Of a DNA stretch of 64,000 nucleotides, positions 16,320 to 27,925 are shown in pieces. Source of the stretch: Terriglobia bacterium (GTDB lineage Bacteria > Acidobacteriota > Terriglobia > Terriglobales > Acidobacteriaceae); the NCBI GenBank assembly GCA_020073465.1, contig JAIQFC010000016.1, forward strand, positions 1 to 64,000. Direction: 5' to 3'. The position numbers and the translations under genes are program-made. The notes under the pieces were generated by a model. It did not search any database and was not told where the DNA came from. It was given only the letters and a program-made list of their open reading frames with translations. Every line of letters starts with the position of its first letter. Positions within the stretch are counted from its first letter, which is position 1.

Positions 16320-16931
16320 TCAATCACCGTTGCTTCCCAGAACCGGGCCACCTTGCCTAATCACGATCCTCGGACTCTGGTAAACGATGGAATCTCTAAA
16401 CCGTTTTGCTGGGTTCTTGACTCCGAACGTGTGGGTGCGGCCGCCGCGTCCTTCGGCGGCCTTGCTGCCTTCATATTTCCAGTCCTCTTCGCCAAGAAAC
16501 GAAATGTCGACGCGCCAGATCACAACCATTTTGCCGCGCTTTAGTCGTTTTGTTTGGTCGACGGCGTAACGCCAGACAATGTACCAGCCAGGATGGTTGT
16601 AATGGGATTGAAGTGCCCAGGGCCGAGTTGAACCTTTGGATTCCAACGCCTGTTCGGGTGGAGGATTCAATCGGCCGCGCAGTGAGAGATCAGGAAATCG
16701 TTGTTGAGCGACGTCTGGATGTTTGTGTTTCTTGTAGGGGCTCAGGGCGTGAAGGGCTTGCACACCCATGATCCCGACGATCCCGCTAAAGACGTTGGCC
16801 TGTTCGAAGTAGATGTCAACGAGTTCGGCTGTGCGCTCTTCAACGTGCTCTATGGCTTCGCGAATATGGGTGATCTTCAGCTCGGGAGGGAGTGCCACCG
16901 AACGAACAAAACCTTCTGCATCGAGAACCAT
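16320..16931 (-). CDS. Unknown protein next to DNA methyltransferase; candidate restriction endonuclease
   Basis: About 203 residues from ATG 16931; TTG 16940 is an alternative. Not recognised by sequence. It has an N-terminal helical half (THIREAIEHVEERTAELVDIYFEQ), a middle YNHPGWYIVWRYAVD, and a basic block TKRLKRGKMVVIWRVDIS followed by GEEDWKYEGSK. The VVIWRVDIS...EDWK pattern could be a degenerate PD-(D/E)xK core, but this is weak. It starts 15 bases after the stop of the upstream methyltransferase on the same strand, the typical order of a type II methylase-endonuclease pair. Function is inferred from context only. Confidence 0.55.
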   Translation of the reverse strand: MVLDAEGFVRSVALPPELKITHIREAIEHVEERTAELVDIYFEQANVFSGIVGIMGVQALHALSPYKKHKHPDVAQQRFPDLSLRGRLNPPPEQALESKGSTRPWALQSHYNHPGWYIVWRYAVDQTKRLKRGKMVVIWRVDISFLGEEDWKYEGSKAAEGRGGRTHTFGVKNPAKRFRDSIVYQSPRIVIRQGGPVLGSNGD

Positions 16932-16946
16932 TGCACACAAAAAGTC

Positions 16947-17930
16947 TCACGATTCATCCGGCAGCACAAGCTTCTGCTGGCGGGTATCGTGGCGGGAGGT
17001 ACCTCGATCGGCACTGCCTCTGCCGTTTCCGTTCAAGTTAGCGAGTTTCGGGATTCCCGCAACCGCCATCTGGAAGAACGTCCGGTCGTGCTCCAGTCCT
17101 ATACTTTCGTAGCCCACAGAAACCGCGGCTGCGATCGTCGAGCCGCCACCCATGAAGGGGTCGAGAACAATCCCAGTGCCTAAGGGCAGGGCCGCTCGAA
17201 CAATTTGCCGCATGAAGGATTGCGGTTTCAAGGACGGGTGAGGCGAAATCGCGCGCTCTTCCGGTCGTGTTGGAGAGGAAGCGACTACGTCAGAGAATGG
17301 AGCGTCTCCTGAAACGCGGCGCAAACCTCCAGTCTTCCACTTGCGCAGGTTATCCTGCACTCTTCCTTCGCAGGGTTTCCGAAAGAGGCCCCACGGTTCC
17401 CATGCGGAACGCGGCATTACAGTGACATCGGGGAACTCCTCGTGCGCATTCTTGGGCCGGTCGCCGCCGCGCAGTGTTTGCACGAGGCGGATGATCTCGC
17501 CGCGCTTCTCAAATCCCCTTTCCAGCAGCGGGAGATAAACGAGGTGGGAGAGCAGTGGGTTCGTTGCGATAAACAGATGCCCGCCGGGAGCCAAGACTCG
17601 CAAAGCCCTGCGCGCGAATTCGGAGAAGAATCGCCTTAGGTCTGCGCGCTCCTCCTCTGACAAAACTGTGAATCGCGGCAGCGGGCTTCGCGTGCAACCG
17701 TCGAACGAAGGTGGAATACGCCACACCCCGCCGCGGCCCTTGCGCAGCTTCTCCTTTTCCACATGCGTATATTCTTTCAGTCCGTAGGGCGGATCAGTAA
17801 CGATAGCGTGGATGGAATTGGCGGAACGGGAGTCCATCCACTCAAGGCAGTCAGCCAGGTAGAGGCTGTAGCGCACTCCGTTCGCGCGGGAGGTGAATTG
17901 GGGTTGGTTGATAGTGGCTGAGGCAGCCAT
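16947..17930 (-). CDS. Site-specific DNA methyltransferase (N4-cytosine/N6-adenine)
   Basis: 327 residues. Motif IV TDPPYGLKEY lies near the N-terminus. The AdoMet-binding motif DPFMGGGSTIAAA is near the C-terminus, an order that fits the beta class of amino-methyltransferases. Other features are the substrate line LYLADCLEWMDS, ALRVLAPGGHLFIATNP and a Ser-His-Pro-rich element PEERAISPHPSLKPQSF before motif I. Target specificity cannot be read. The partner ORF follows immediately downstream. The pair sits between two conserved blocks, as an inserted restriction-modification system would. Confidence 0.88.
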   Translation of the reverse strand: MAASATINQPQFTSRANGVRYSLYLADCLEWMDSRSANSIHAIVTDPPYGLKEYTHVEKEKLRKGRGGVWRIPPSFDGCTRSPLPRFTVLSEEERADLRRFFSEFARRALRVLAPGGHLFIATNPLLSHLVYLPLLERGFEKRGEIIRLVQTLRGGDRPKNAHEEFPDVTVMPRSAWEPWGLFRKPCEGRVQDNLRKWKTGGLRRVSGDAPFSDVVASSPTRPEERAISPHPSLKPQSFMRQIVRAALPLGTGIVLDPFMGGGSTIAAAVSVGYESIGLEHDRTFFQMAVAGIPKLANLNGNGRGSADRGTSRHDTRQQKLVLPDES

Positions 17931-18096
17931 ACTGGATAAGTACCACGACTTGGGACTTCATGGGTACTGTTAAACGCTTGCCGCGAACGCCTCCCCCCGA
18001 TTCAGCAATTTCCGGATTTGGCCGAGCGCGGGTTTGACCCTCCCCCATCCCTTCAATAGACTGAAATATTCAGCAACACCTGCAGGTTCTCAGCTT

Positions 18097-20043
18097 ATGG
18101 CAGACAGTATTCATGTGAAGCTCCCGGACGGGAGCGTGAAGGAAGTTCCCAAGGGGACGACGGCGCTCGATATCGCGAAATCCATCAGCCCGCGCCTGGC
18201 GGACGCAGCGCTGGCCGCCAAAGACAATGGCAATCTCATCGATCTCACCCGTCCGCTGGAGAAAGACGCCGAACTCCGCATCTTGACCGACCGCGATCCG
18301 GAGGCGCTCGAAGTTTACCGGCATTCGTCGGCACACCTGCTGGCGGCCGCGGTCCTGGAGCTCTTCCCCGAGACCAAACTCGGTCATGGCCCCGCCACGG
18401 AAAGTGGATTTTTCTACGACTTCTACCGGACGACTCCGTTTACGCCCGACGATCTCGAGAAGATCGAGAAGAAGATGCAGGAACTGGTGCAGCAGAACAT
18501 TCCGTACGCGCGAGAATTTCTGCCACGCGACCAGGGGCTGGCGGAGTTCAAAAAAGAAGGCGACTTCATGAAGTGCCATTTCATCGAGCAATTCACCAAG
18601 CCCGATGAAAAGATTTCCATCTACCGCACCGGCAAGTTCACCGACTTCTGTCGTGGGCCTCACATCCCGTCGACCGGCAAGATCAAGGCTTTCAAGCTGC
18701 TCAACATCGCCGGCGCGTACTGGCTGGGAGATGAGAAGAATCCGCAACTCCAGCGCATCTATGGCACGTCGTTCTTCTCGAAAAAAGACCTCGACGATTA
18801 CCTGAAACACCAGGAAGAGACCAAGAAACGCGACCACCGCGTCCTGGGCAAGCAGCTCGACCTGTTTTCGATTCAGGAGTTGGCGGGGCCGGGACTGATT
18901 TTCTGGCATCCCAAGGGCGGCATCATCCGCAAGGAGATGGAAGACTGGATGCGCGCGGAGTATCTGAAGCGCGGCTACGCCCTGGTCTGCACGCCGCACG
19001 TGGCGCGGCGGCAGTTGTTCTTCACTTCGGGGCACGAAGGCTACTACTCGCAAAACATGTTCGACGCCATGGAGCTCGACGACGCGGAATATCGTCTCAA
19101 GCCGATGAATTGTCCCGGCCACATTCTGATCTATCGGGATTCGCTGAAGTCCTACCGCGACCTGCCGGTGCGGCTGGGCGAGCTGGGCACTGTCTACCGT
19201 TACGAGCGCTCCGGCGTGATGCACGGGCTGCTGCGGGTGCGCGGCTTCACGCAGGACGACGCTCACATCTTCTGTACTCCCGAGCAGATCGAAGACGAGA
19301 TCGCGGCCTGCCTGGAGTTTGCTCTGGACGTGCTGAAGGATTTCGGTTTCGACAAGTTCCAGACCGAGCTGTCGACGTGGAATCCCGACGACCGCAAGAA
19401 TTTCGTGGGCAGCGAAGATCAGTGGAACCATGCGACGCAATCGCTCGAAAAGGTGCTGAAACAGCGGGGAATCGAGTACAAAACGATTCCGGGCGAAGCG
19501 GCGTTCTACGGGCCGAAAATCGACATCAAGCTGGTGGATGCCATCGGACGCTTGTGGCAGCTCTCGACCGTACAATTCGATTTCAACCTGCCGCAGCGCT
19601 TCGGCCTGGAGTATGTAGCCGAAGACGGCTCCCGCAAGCAGCCGGTCATGGTTCACCGCGCCCTGTACGGATCGGTCGAGCGCTTCTTCGGTGTGCTGAT
19701 CGAACACTACGCTGGAGCGTTTCCGGTGTGGTTGTCGCCGGTGCAGGCTGTGATGATTCCGATCAGCGAGCGGCATGCGGAGTATGCGAACAAAGTAGCT
19801 GCGCAACTGAAGGCAATCGGCGTGCGCGTGGAGGTCGATGCGCGCAACGAGAAGATGAATGCCAAGATCCGTGAGCACGCACTGCAGAAGGTGCCTTTCC
19901 TGCTGGTTGTGGGAGACAAAGAGGCCGATTCCGGCAAGGTGAACGTCCGCAGCCGCGGGAAAGAAAAGACGGACGACATGCCAGCGGCGGAATTCGTGGA
20001 GAAGATCAGGAAGCTGATCGCGGAGAAGAGCCCGGCGCTGTGA
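18097..20043 (+). CDS. thrS: Threonine--tRNA ligase
   Basis: Charges tRNA-Thr. 648 residues from ATG 18097; the longer frame from 18034 adds 21 unlikely residues. Domains: N-terminal TGS-like (1-65), editing domain with the HSSAH zinc/editing motif and TDFCRGPH, class II catalytic core with NCPGHILIY and the motif 2 line RYERSGVMHGLLRVRGF, and the C-terminal anticodon-binding domain (about 545-648, VMIPISERHAEYANKV). infC, rpmI and rplT do not follow. No T-box leader is visible. Confidence 0.97.
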   Translation: MADSIHVKLPDGSVKEVPKGTTALDIAKSISPRLADAALAAKDNGNLIDLTRPLEKDAELRILTDRDPEALEVYRHSSAHLLAAAVLELFPETKLGHGPATESGFFYDFYRTTPFTPDDLEKIEKKMQELVQQNIPYAREFLPRDQGLAEFKKEGDFMKCHFIEQFTKPDEKISIYRTGKFTDFCRGPHIPSTGKIKAFKLLNIAGAYWLGDEKNPQLQRIYGTSFFSKKDLDDYLKHQEETKKRDHRVLGKQLDLFSIQELAGPGLIFWHPKGGIIRKEMEDWMRAEYLKRGYALVCTPHVARRQLFFTSGHEGYYSQNMFDAMELDDAEYRLKPMNCPGHILIYRDSLKSYRDLPVRLGELGTVYRYERSGVMHGLLRVRGFTQDDAHIFCTPEQIEDEIAACLEFALDVLKDFGFDKFQTELSTWNPDDRKNFVGSEDQWNHATQSLEKVLKQRGIEYKTIPGEAAFYGPKIDIKLVDAIGRLWQLSTVQFDFNLPQRFGLEYVAEDGSRKQPVMVHRALYGSVERFFGVLIEHYAGAFPVWLSPVQAVMIPISERHAEYANKVAAQLKAIGVRVEVDARNEKMNAKIREHALQKVPFLLVVGDKEADSGKVNVRSRGKEKTDDMPAAEFVEKIRKLIAEKSPAL

Positions 20044-20422
20044 CGAATCACGTAGAGACCGCCGCCTCGGCTGTCCCGGCGAGCGCCCGTGAGCCGTAGG
20101 TCCCAATGGCTGCCAATACTCGGGAACCTCAACTCTTTCTCTTGAGTTGAGGTTTTGAATCACTATTCCCCGGCCAGCTCCATCCGAATCGGACGGGTGT
20201 AGCAATTCGCTTCGCTCGGCTAGACAGCCGAGGCGGCTGTCCCTACGTAAGCCCTGCCCAACCCCATACCGTGTTACGAATCCCGAACAAACACCACTAT
20301 TCCCTTGCCTGAGGGTCAGGGTCGGGCTAACGTGATGGCCTCTTTCCCTCCCCCAGGAACAAGCGGTTCAAATTCGAGAGAATTAGCGCGGCCTTTGCTG
20401 CCGCGCATGAAGGGGTGCAACC
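20044..20422. repeat. Intergenic region with two family E repeats and a terminator
   Basis: No gene. Family E units are at about 20051-20085 (AGACCGCCGCCTCGGCTGTC) and 20213-20252 (TAGACAGCCGAGGCGGCTGT), in opposite orientation. The thrS terminator lies between them. The remaining 170 bases before the peptidase hold nothing I can name. Confidence 0.65.
20125..20156 (+). terminator. Terminator after thrS
   Basis: 11-bp stem AACCTCAACTC (20125-20135) with GAGTTGAGGTT (20144-20154) and an 8-base loop. The T-run is short (TTTT overlapping the stem end). Confidence 0.65.
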
Positions 20423-21229
20423 ATGAGTATTGGACACTATGGGTGGGTTCCGGATCTGCCGGACCACCGTGATCTAGTCTATTCCGCTCCGACTGCGTTC
20501 ATTACGGCTCTTCCAACGGCCGTGGATCTCCGTCACGAGTGCCCTGCGGTTTACGATCAGGGACAACTGGGGAGCTGCACGGGCAACGCCATCGCCGGAG
20601 CCTTTGAGTTTGAGCGGCTCAAGCAGGGACTCAGCGACTTTGTCCCGTCACGTTTGTTCATCTACTACAACGAGCGTGTGATCGAACACACTGTGAACTC
20701 CGATGCCGGAGCGCAGATTCGCGACGGCATCAAGGTTGTGGCCAAGCAGGGTGCTCCGCCCGAGGCCGACTGGCCTTACGACATCAACAAGTTCACCGAC
20801 AAACCGCCCGCCAAGGCGTATTCCGATGCGGCCAAAAACCAGGTGACTTCCTATCACCGAGTGAGCCGCGTATTGAATCAGTTCAAGGGCTGCCTGGCTT
20901 CTGGCTACCCGTTTGTACTTGGCTTCACCGTTTACGACGCCTTTGAAAGCGCCCAAGTCGCCCACAGCGGGCACCTCGACATGCCGCAGCCAGGCGAGAG
21001 TGTGCAGGGTGGACACGCCGTTCTGGCTGTCGGCTACGACGACAAGACTCAGAGGTTCATCATCCGCAACTCCTGGGGGGCGAATTGGGGCATGAAAGGC
21101 TACTTCACCATGCCCTACCAGTACTTGATGGAACCGAACCTCTCGGACGACTTCTGGACGATCCGGATGGTTGAGGCCGGCGATGGGGAAAAGAAGCCGA
21201 CCCCGAAGAAAAAGAAGAAAAAGCACTGA
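20423..21229 (+). CDS. Papain-like C1 family cysteine peptidase, no signal peptide
   Basis: 268 residues. Oxyanion Gln46 and catalytic Cys52 lie in YDQGQLGSCTGNAIAGAF, with the same 6-residue spacing as papain. His198 is in VQGGHAVLAVGYDD and Asn216 in RNSWGANWGMKGYF. There is no signal peptide and no papain-type propeptide, since the N-terminus GHYGWVPDLPDHRDLVY leads straight to the mature fold. The C-terminus is a lysine-rich tail. It appears cytoplasmic or exported by a non-Sec route. A chagasin-type inhibitor gene is convergent, with stops 24 bases apart. Confidence 0.93.
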   Translation: MSIGHYGWVPDLPDHRDLVYSAPTAFITALPTAVDLRHECPAVYDQGQLGSCTGNAIAGAFEFERLKQGLSDFVPSRLFIYYNERVIEHTVNSDAGAQIRDGIKVVAKQGAPPEADWPYDINKFTDKPPAKAYSDAAKNQVTSYHRVSRVLNQFKGCLASGYPFVLGFTVYDAFESAQVAHSGHLDMPQPGESVQGGHAVLAVGYDDKTQRFIIRNSWGANWGMKGYFTMPYQYLMEPNLSDDFWTIRMVEAGDGEKKPTPKKKKKKH

Positions 21230-21252
21230 CCGCACATCGGGTCGAGCCGTAC

Positions 21253-21567
21253 TCAAGGCCGGACGCGGACTTTCAGAGTGAAGGTCCGCGCCGGCTCTGA
21301 CCTGGCCTCCCAGGAGCGCTTGTACTCCAGCGCCAGTAAACAGTTCCCGGGTGCGACGGCTCGGAAGCGCCAGGAGTGCGTGCCGCTGCCGCCGACCTTT
21401 CCAGTTGCGGGTTGAAACGACTCATGGACCAGAGAGCACGCGGGTTCGCCGCTCCCCTTGAGTGTCCAGCGATAGCCTGCCGTCGGGGTCTCAGGCAGCG
21501 ACAGCTCGAACTCTTCCCCGGCGACGAGTTCAACTTCCCTTCCGTTAGCGCTCTCGTCGAATTGCAT
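21253..21567 (-). CDS. Chagasin-family (I42) cysteine peptidase inhibitor
   Basis: 104 residues from ATG 21567, the usual length for this Ig-fold inhibitor. The three active-site loops are visible: ETPTAGYRW (the NPTTGY loop), GKVGGSGTHSWRF (the GGxGxxxW loop) and EYKRSWEARS (the RPW-type loop). The C-terminal strand is TFTLKVRVRP. There is no signal peptide. I42 proteins block papain-family peptidases by filling the active-site cleft, and the convergent neighbour is such an enzyme. Pairing of the two products is inferred. Confidence 0.88.
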   Translation of the reverse strand: MQFDESANGREVELVAGEEFELSLPETPTAGYRWTLKGSGEPACSLVHESFQPATGKVGGSGTHSWRFRAVAPGNCLLALEYKRSWEARSEPARTFTLKVRVRP

Positions 21568-21625
21568 GATTTGAAAACCAGTCGAACGTACTTAATGTCT
21601 ATGTGGTAACTCGTGAACCGGGCTG

Positions 21626-21666
21626 CGCCCGGTCGGACAGCCGGGGGCGGCTGTCCCCACACAAGC
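21626..21666. repeat. Family E repeat (GGACAGCCGGGGGCGGCTGTCC)
   Basis: Palindromic core with flanking CCCGGTC and CCCACACAAG. The same unit, in inverse orientation, occurs at 57388-57434. Lies between the inhibitor gene and tilS. Confidence 0.75.
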
Positions 21667-21751
21667 ATTTTCACCCCTCAGTACAGTTGCAGGCACGGAG
21701 CAAGCGGTTTCTCGCGAAGCCGGGCCCCTCTGCTGGCATTGCTGGTTCTGG

Positions 21752-23329
21752 TTGTACCATGTTTCCGTGCATCCATTGGCAGAGCATCTTTTGGCCCATA
21801 TCCGGCGGCAGGAACTGCTGAGCGCCGGAGACCGCGTGGGCGTGGCCGTCTCCGGCGGAATTGATTCCGTCGCCCTGCTCCGCCTGCTGCTCGAGTTGCG
21901 GCACGAACTCGGGGTCGTCCTCTCGGTTGTCCACTTCAATCACAAGCTGCGCGGGGCTGAGTCCGACGCCGACCAGGAATTCGTCGCGAACCTGGCGCGT
22001 GTGCACGATCTCGAATTCCATGCCGAGAGCGGCGATGTGGCGCAGCATGCGACCGAGAAACACACTGGTGTGGAATCGGCCGCGCGCGAGCTGCGCTACG
22101 GATATTTTCGGCGGCTCCTGGGCGAATATCCCGAGAGCAGCGTCAAGCTCGACAAGGTCGCGACTGGCCACACGCTCGACGATCAGGCCGAGACGGTCCT
22201 GATGCGGCTGATTCGTGGCACCGGATTGCGCGGCCTCGGCGGGATTCATCCCCGAATCTTGGTGGACGACGTCGGGGAGGAAATCTCCGGAGAGATTGTT
22301 CGTCCATTACTTGGAATTCGTCGGCCCGAGTTGGAGCCGTATCTCAACGGACTCCAACAGCCTTGGCGCGAGGACCCGACCAATCCTGACACGAAGTTCA
22401 CTCGTAACCGCCTGCGGCAAAGAGTCCTTCCCCTGCTTGAGCGCGACTTCAATCCTTCTGTGGCTGGAAACCTGGCGGAGTTGGCCGAGATTGTACGGGG
22501 AGAAGAAGATTACTGGGAGAACGAGATCTCCGGGTGGTTGGGCACCACTGTGCAATGGTCCGAGCCGGAATGGGCACAGGCTCCCTCGTCCGCCCGTGCG
22601 GAGTCGTCGCTGCTGCAGATCGCTCCTGTGAAATCTGACCTGCAACGCCGCCTGGAAGAGCCCGGGCCTCTGGTGATGAACGCATCGGTGAGCCGGGCCT
22701 GGCTCCTCACCGAGCCGTTGGCGGTCCAGCGCAGACTGGTGAAGGCCATCGGGGACTATGCCGGTATCCCCTTCGAATTCAAACACGTCGAAGAGATCCT
22801 GCGATTCGCCGCCGAAGATGGCCCCTCAGGGAAAGGGTTGTCGCTGCCTCTCGGTTGGAGGCTGGTTCGCGAGCCGGATTCTCTAGTCTTCCTCACCCCC
22901 GACCTCCGGCAGCAGGACCGAATCCCGCAAGACTACGAATATGAGCTGCCGTTGCCCGGACGGGCCGCCGTGCCCGAAACCGGCACCGTGATTGAAGCGG
23001 TACGCGTGCGGCCTGAACCCGAGACGGCGGGGTATAATCGCGGGCAACTCCTCGACCCGGAACTGCTGTGCGGACCGTTAAGGGTGCGGAACTGGCGTCC
23101 GGGAGATCGGTTCTGGCCGGCCCATACGAAGTCCCCCAAGAAGATTAAGGAATTGCTGCAGCAGCATCACATTACCGGCCAGGCTCGCAGGCTTTGGCCC
23201 GTAGTTACGGGCGGGGACGAGATTGTATGGGTACGGGGGTTTCCGCTTCCCGCCAGGCTCGAAGCGAAGCCGGGCCAGGAAGCGGTGTTGATCCGGGAGA
23301 CCGATTCAGAGGCAGATTCCGGCTCCTAG
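21752..23329 (+). CDS. tilS: tRNA(Ile)-lysidine synthase
   Basis: Converts C34 of the CAU-anticodon tRNA-Ile to lysidine using ATP. 525 residues. PP-loop GVAVSGGIDSVALLRLL is at about 30-46, followed by VVHFNHKLRG, ATGHTLDDQAETVLMRLIRG, the C-terminal lysidine-synthetase domain and RPGDRFWPAH. The start is uncertain: TTG 21752 gives the full frame, GTG 21767 is a good alternative. It heads a tilS-hpt-ftsH block conserved in many bacteria. Confidence 0.93.
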   Translation: MYHVSVHPLAEHLLAHIRRQELLSAGDRVGVAVSGGIDSVALLRLLLELRHELGVVLSVVHFNHKLRGAESDADQEFVANLARVHDLEFHAESGDVAQHATEKHTGVESAARELRYGYFRRLLGEYPESSVKLDKVATGHTLDDQAETVLMRLIRGTGLRGLGGIHPRILVDDVGEEISGEIVRPLLGIRRPELEPYLNGLQQPWREDPTNPDTKFTRNRLRQRVLPLLERDFNPSVAGNLAELAEIVRGEEDYWENEISGWLGTTVQWSEPEWAQAPSSARAESSLLQIAPVKSDLQRRLEEPGPLVMNASVSRAWLLTEPLAVQRRLVKAIGDYAGIPFEFKHVEEILRFAAEDGPSGKGLSLPLGWRLVREPDSLVFLTPDLRQQDRIPQDYEYELPLPGRAAVPETGTVIEAVRVRPEPETAGYNRGQLLDPELLCGPLRVRNWRPGDRFWPAHTKSPKKIKELLQQHHITGQARRLWPVVTGGDEIVWVRGFPLPARLEAKPGQEAVLIRETDSEADSGS

Positions 23330-23363
23330 CCGCGAGCTGAGAAGCATTAAGGAGCGCTCTTTC

Positions 23364-23897
23364 ATGACCGGTGCGAAACCCGAGCCACTGCGACAGGTAA
23401 TTTCCGCCGAGCAGATCCAGAAGCGGGTGAAGGAATTGGGGCGGCAGATTTCCGACGACTACCAAGGGGAGACGATCCAGGCTCTCGCAGTGCTGGAAAA
23501 CAGCTTCATGTTCCTGGCTGACCTGGTTCGAGCGCTGGACGTGCCGGTGATCTGCCAGTTCATTAAGCCAAAGTACACGCGGCCGCAGAAGAACAGCACC
23601 AGCGACATCATGGAAATCTTCTTCAGCCACGAACCGGACATTCGCGGGCATCACGTCCTGCTGGTGGAAGGCCTGGTGCATTCCGGCGTGACCAGCGAGT
23701 TCCTGATGAACGACCTGCGGGCGCGGGGAGCTGCCTCGGTAAAGCTGGTGACCCTGCTGGACCGCCAGTCGGCCCGCCGGGTGGCCTTGCAGCCGGACTA
23801 TTTCGGCTTTCTGGTGGATGAGACGTTCCTGGTGGGGTACGGGCTGGGCGCGATCGAGCAGACGAACCGCAATCTACCGTATCTGGGTGCAGGCTAA
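23364..23897 (+). CDS. hpt: Hypoxanthine phosphoribosyltransferase family protein
   Basis: Purine-salvage phosphoribosyltransferase of 177 residues. ATG 23364 has AAGGAG at 23349-23354. Conserved features are the ISAEQIQKRVKELGRQISDDY start, KPKYTR, and the C-terminal LQPDYFGFLVDETFLVGYGL and RNLPYLG. The PRPP-binding loop reads VLLVEGLVHSGVTSE, where canonical enzymes have VEDIIDTG. The two aspartates are replaced by Gly and His, so catalysis or specificity may differ. It lies between tilS and ftsH with a short gap to tilS, probably one operon. Confidence 0.88.
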   Translation: MTGAKPEPLRQVISAEQIQKRVKELGRQISDDYQGETIQALAVLENSFMFLADLVRALDVPVICQFIKPKYTRPQKNSTSDIMEIFFSHEPDIRGHHVLLVEGLVHSGVTSEFLMNDLRARGAASVKLVTLLDRQSARRVALQPDYFGFLVDETFLVGYGLGAIEQTNRNLPYLGAG

Positions 23898-23905
23898 GCC
23901 CTTCC

Positions 23906-23919
23906 GTGACTTAAGTCAC
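23906..23919. promoter_or_regulatory. 14-bp perfect palindrome upstream of ftsH
   Basis: GTGACTTAAGTCAC lies 9 bases after the hpt stop codon and about 155 bases before ftsH. It has no T-run, so an operator is more likely than a terminator. A second inverted repeat (CCTTTT...AAAAGG, 23935-23954) and a TAGAAT at 23955-23960 follow. No regulator is identified. Confidence 0.35.
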
Positions 23920-24074
23920 TCGATTCCCAACGCGCCTTTTTTGCCGGGAAAAGGTAGAATAAGACTCTAGGGAATTTCGCCTATCCAAAAGCGCCGAGGG
24001 GCATCTAAATTAAGTGCAAAGACCTCGGGGCTACGTGTATGTAAGTTTCCCGTGTTTGCGTAGGAGCCTTTTAG

Positions 24075-25985
<1,911 letters not shown>

Positions 25986-26012
25986 AGAGCAGGTGTCAGT
26001 TCTCAAACTTAG

Positions 26013-26046
26013 GGGCGGCCGAAAAACGGCCGCCCTTAGTTTTGGG
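26013..26046 (+). terminator. Rho-independent terminator after ftsH
   Basis: Perfect 9-bp stem GGGCGGCCG (26013-26021) and CGGCCGCCC (26027-26035) with an AAAAA loop, then TTAGTTTTG. Confidence 0.85.
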
Positions 26047-26113
26047 GATTAGAGGCACTAATGATCGGGTGTTCGGGAGTTGGTAAGAACGCCCTGATTA
26101 CTGCAGTTGTGTC

Positions 26114-26647
26114 TCAGTACACCGCCGTAACGCATAGCACATCGATGCCTGCACCCTCAGTCTTGCACTCCTGGTGCCCGCCTGCCTGATTCGGGTGATA
26201 CCGGATCATCAACCGATGGTTGTCCAACCAACGCACGTCCGTGTCCTTCCAGTCGCTTGGCCCAATGTACTCGTAAACCTGCTCGGATCGAATGCTCCAC
26301 TTTTTCCTTACGAAGACGAACGTTGTATCCCGACTGAGGAATCCGACTTGATATTCGTACCGCGCGACGTGCTGGAAATCCGGCGACACGATAATTCGTG
26401 GACGGGATGTGCAAGCTCCCATTAGCAGAAGGAACATCAGGGCGAGGGTCAGAGGAAGAACGAGAACCGTGCCAGCTGCACGTATGCAGACCTTTAGCAG
26501 AGGCGTGCGACCGTGTGCGCGAAAGAGCCAGACCATCAATGCTGTAACAACCCCGAGTACAGCGAGTACTGTGACGAAGGGCAAGCAAAAGATCAGAAGC
26601 TCAGTGATACGGATGAAAAGACTGGTCATCGGCAGCGCCTCAACCAC
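26114..26647 (-). CDS. Membrane protein of unknown function
   Basis: 177 residues; Met7 (26629) may be the true start. Two membrane segments (LLIFCLPFVTVLAVLGVVTALMV and GTVLVLPLTLALMFLLLMG) precede ACTSRPRIIVSPD and a soluble C-terminal half with FVRKKWSIRSEQVYEY and RWLDNHRLMIRYHP. No family recognised. Composition is lower in GC than its neighbours. About 130 bases separate it from the next gene upstream. Confidence 0.65.
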   Translation of the reverse strand: MVEALPMTSLFIRITELLIFCLPFVTVLAVLGVVTALMVWLFRAHGRTPLLKVCIRAAGTVLVLPLTLALMFLLLMGACTSRPRIIVSPDFQHVARYEYQVGFLSRDTTFVFVRKKWSIRSEQVYEYIGPSDWKDTDVRWLDNHRLMIRYHPNQAGGHQECKTEGAGIDVLCVTAVY

Positions 26648-26779
26648 GAAACTGTATCGGAACGGTCAACCATCGGGATTGCCGGAAAATGCTCGGCTTC
26701 AGTCTGTTAGCGTAACATCGCCATTTCACAATTGCGCCCAATGGTTGGTCTGCTAGATGAGACGATCAGCTTAGGCTCC

Positions 26780-27769
<990 letters not shown>

Positions 27770-27925
27770 GATTGCTCCTTGACCGCGGATGAAATCTGCG
27801 GCGCGCCGGCCGCGACCGCTACCGCACGTAATGGTATAGAGATGCCCGAGACTATGTCCAAGCTCCGGAATTCCTGAATCATCCCACTTCCCCCAGACAT
27901 CTTGATTGGGGAGGGCCCTTGCCGC

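Noticed and set aside
18000-18096. T-box leader upstream of thrS
   Set aside because: The gap is short and lacks a T-box-like sequence and an antiterminator hairpin.
18070-20205. 711-residue open frame antisense to thrS
   Set aside because: No protein signature; it is the high-GC shadow of a strongly conserved synthetase on the plus strand.
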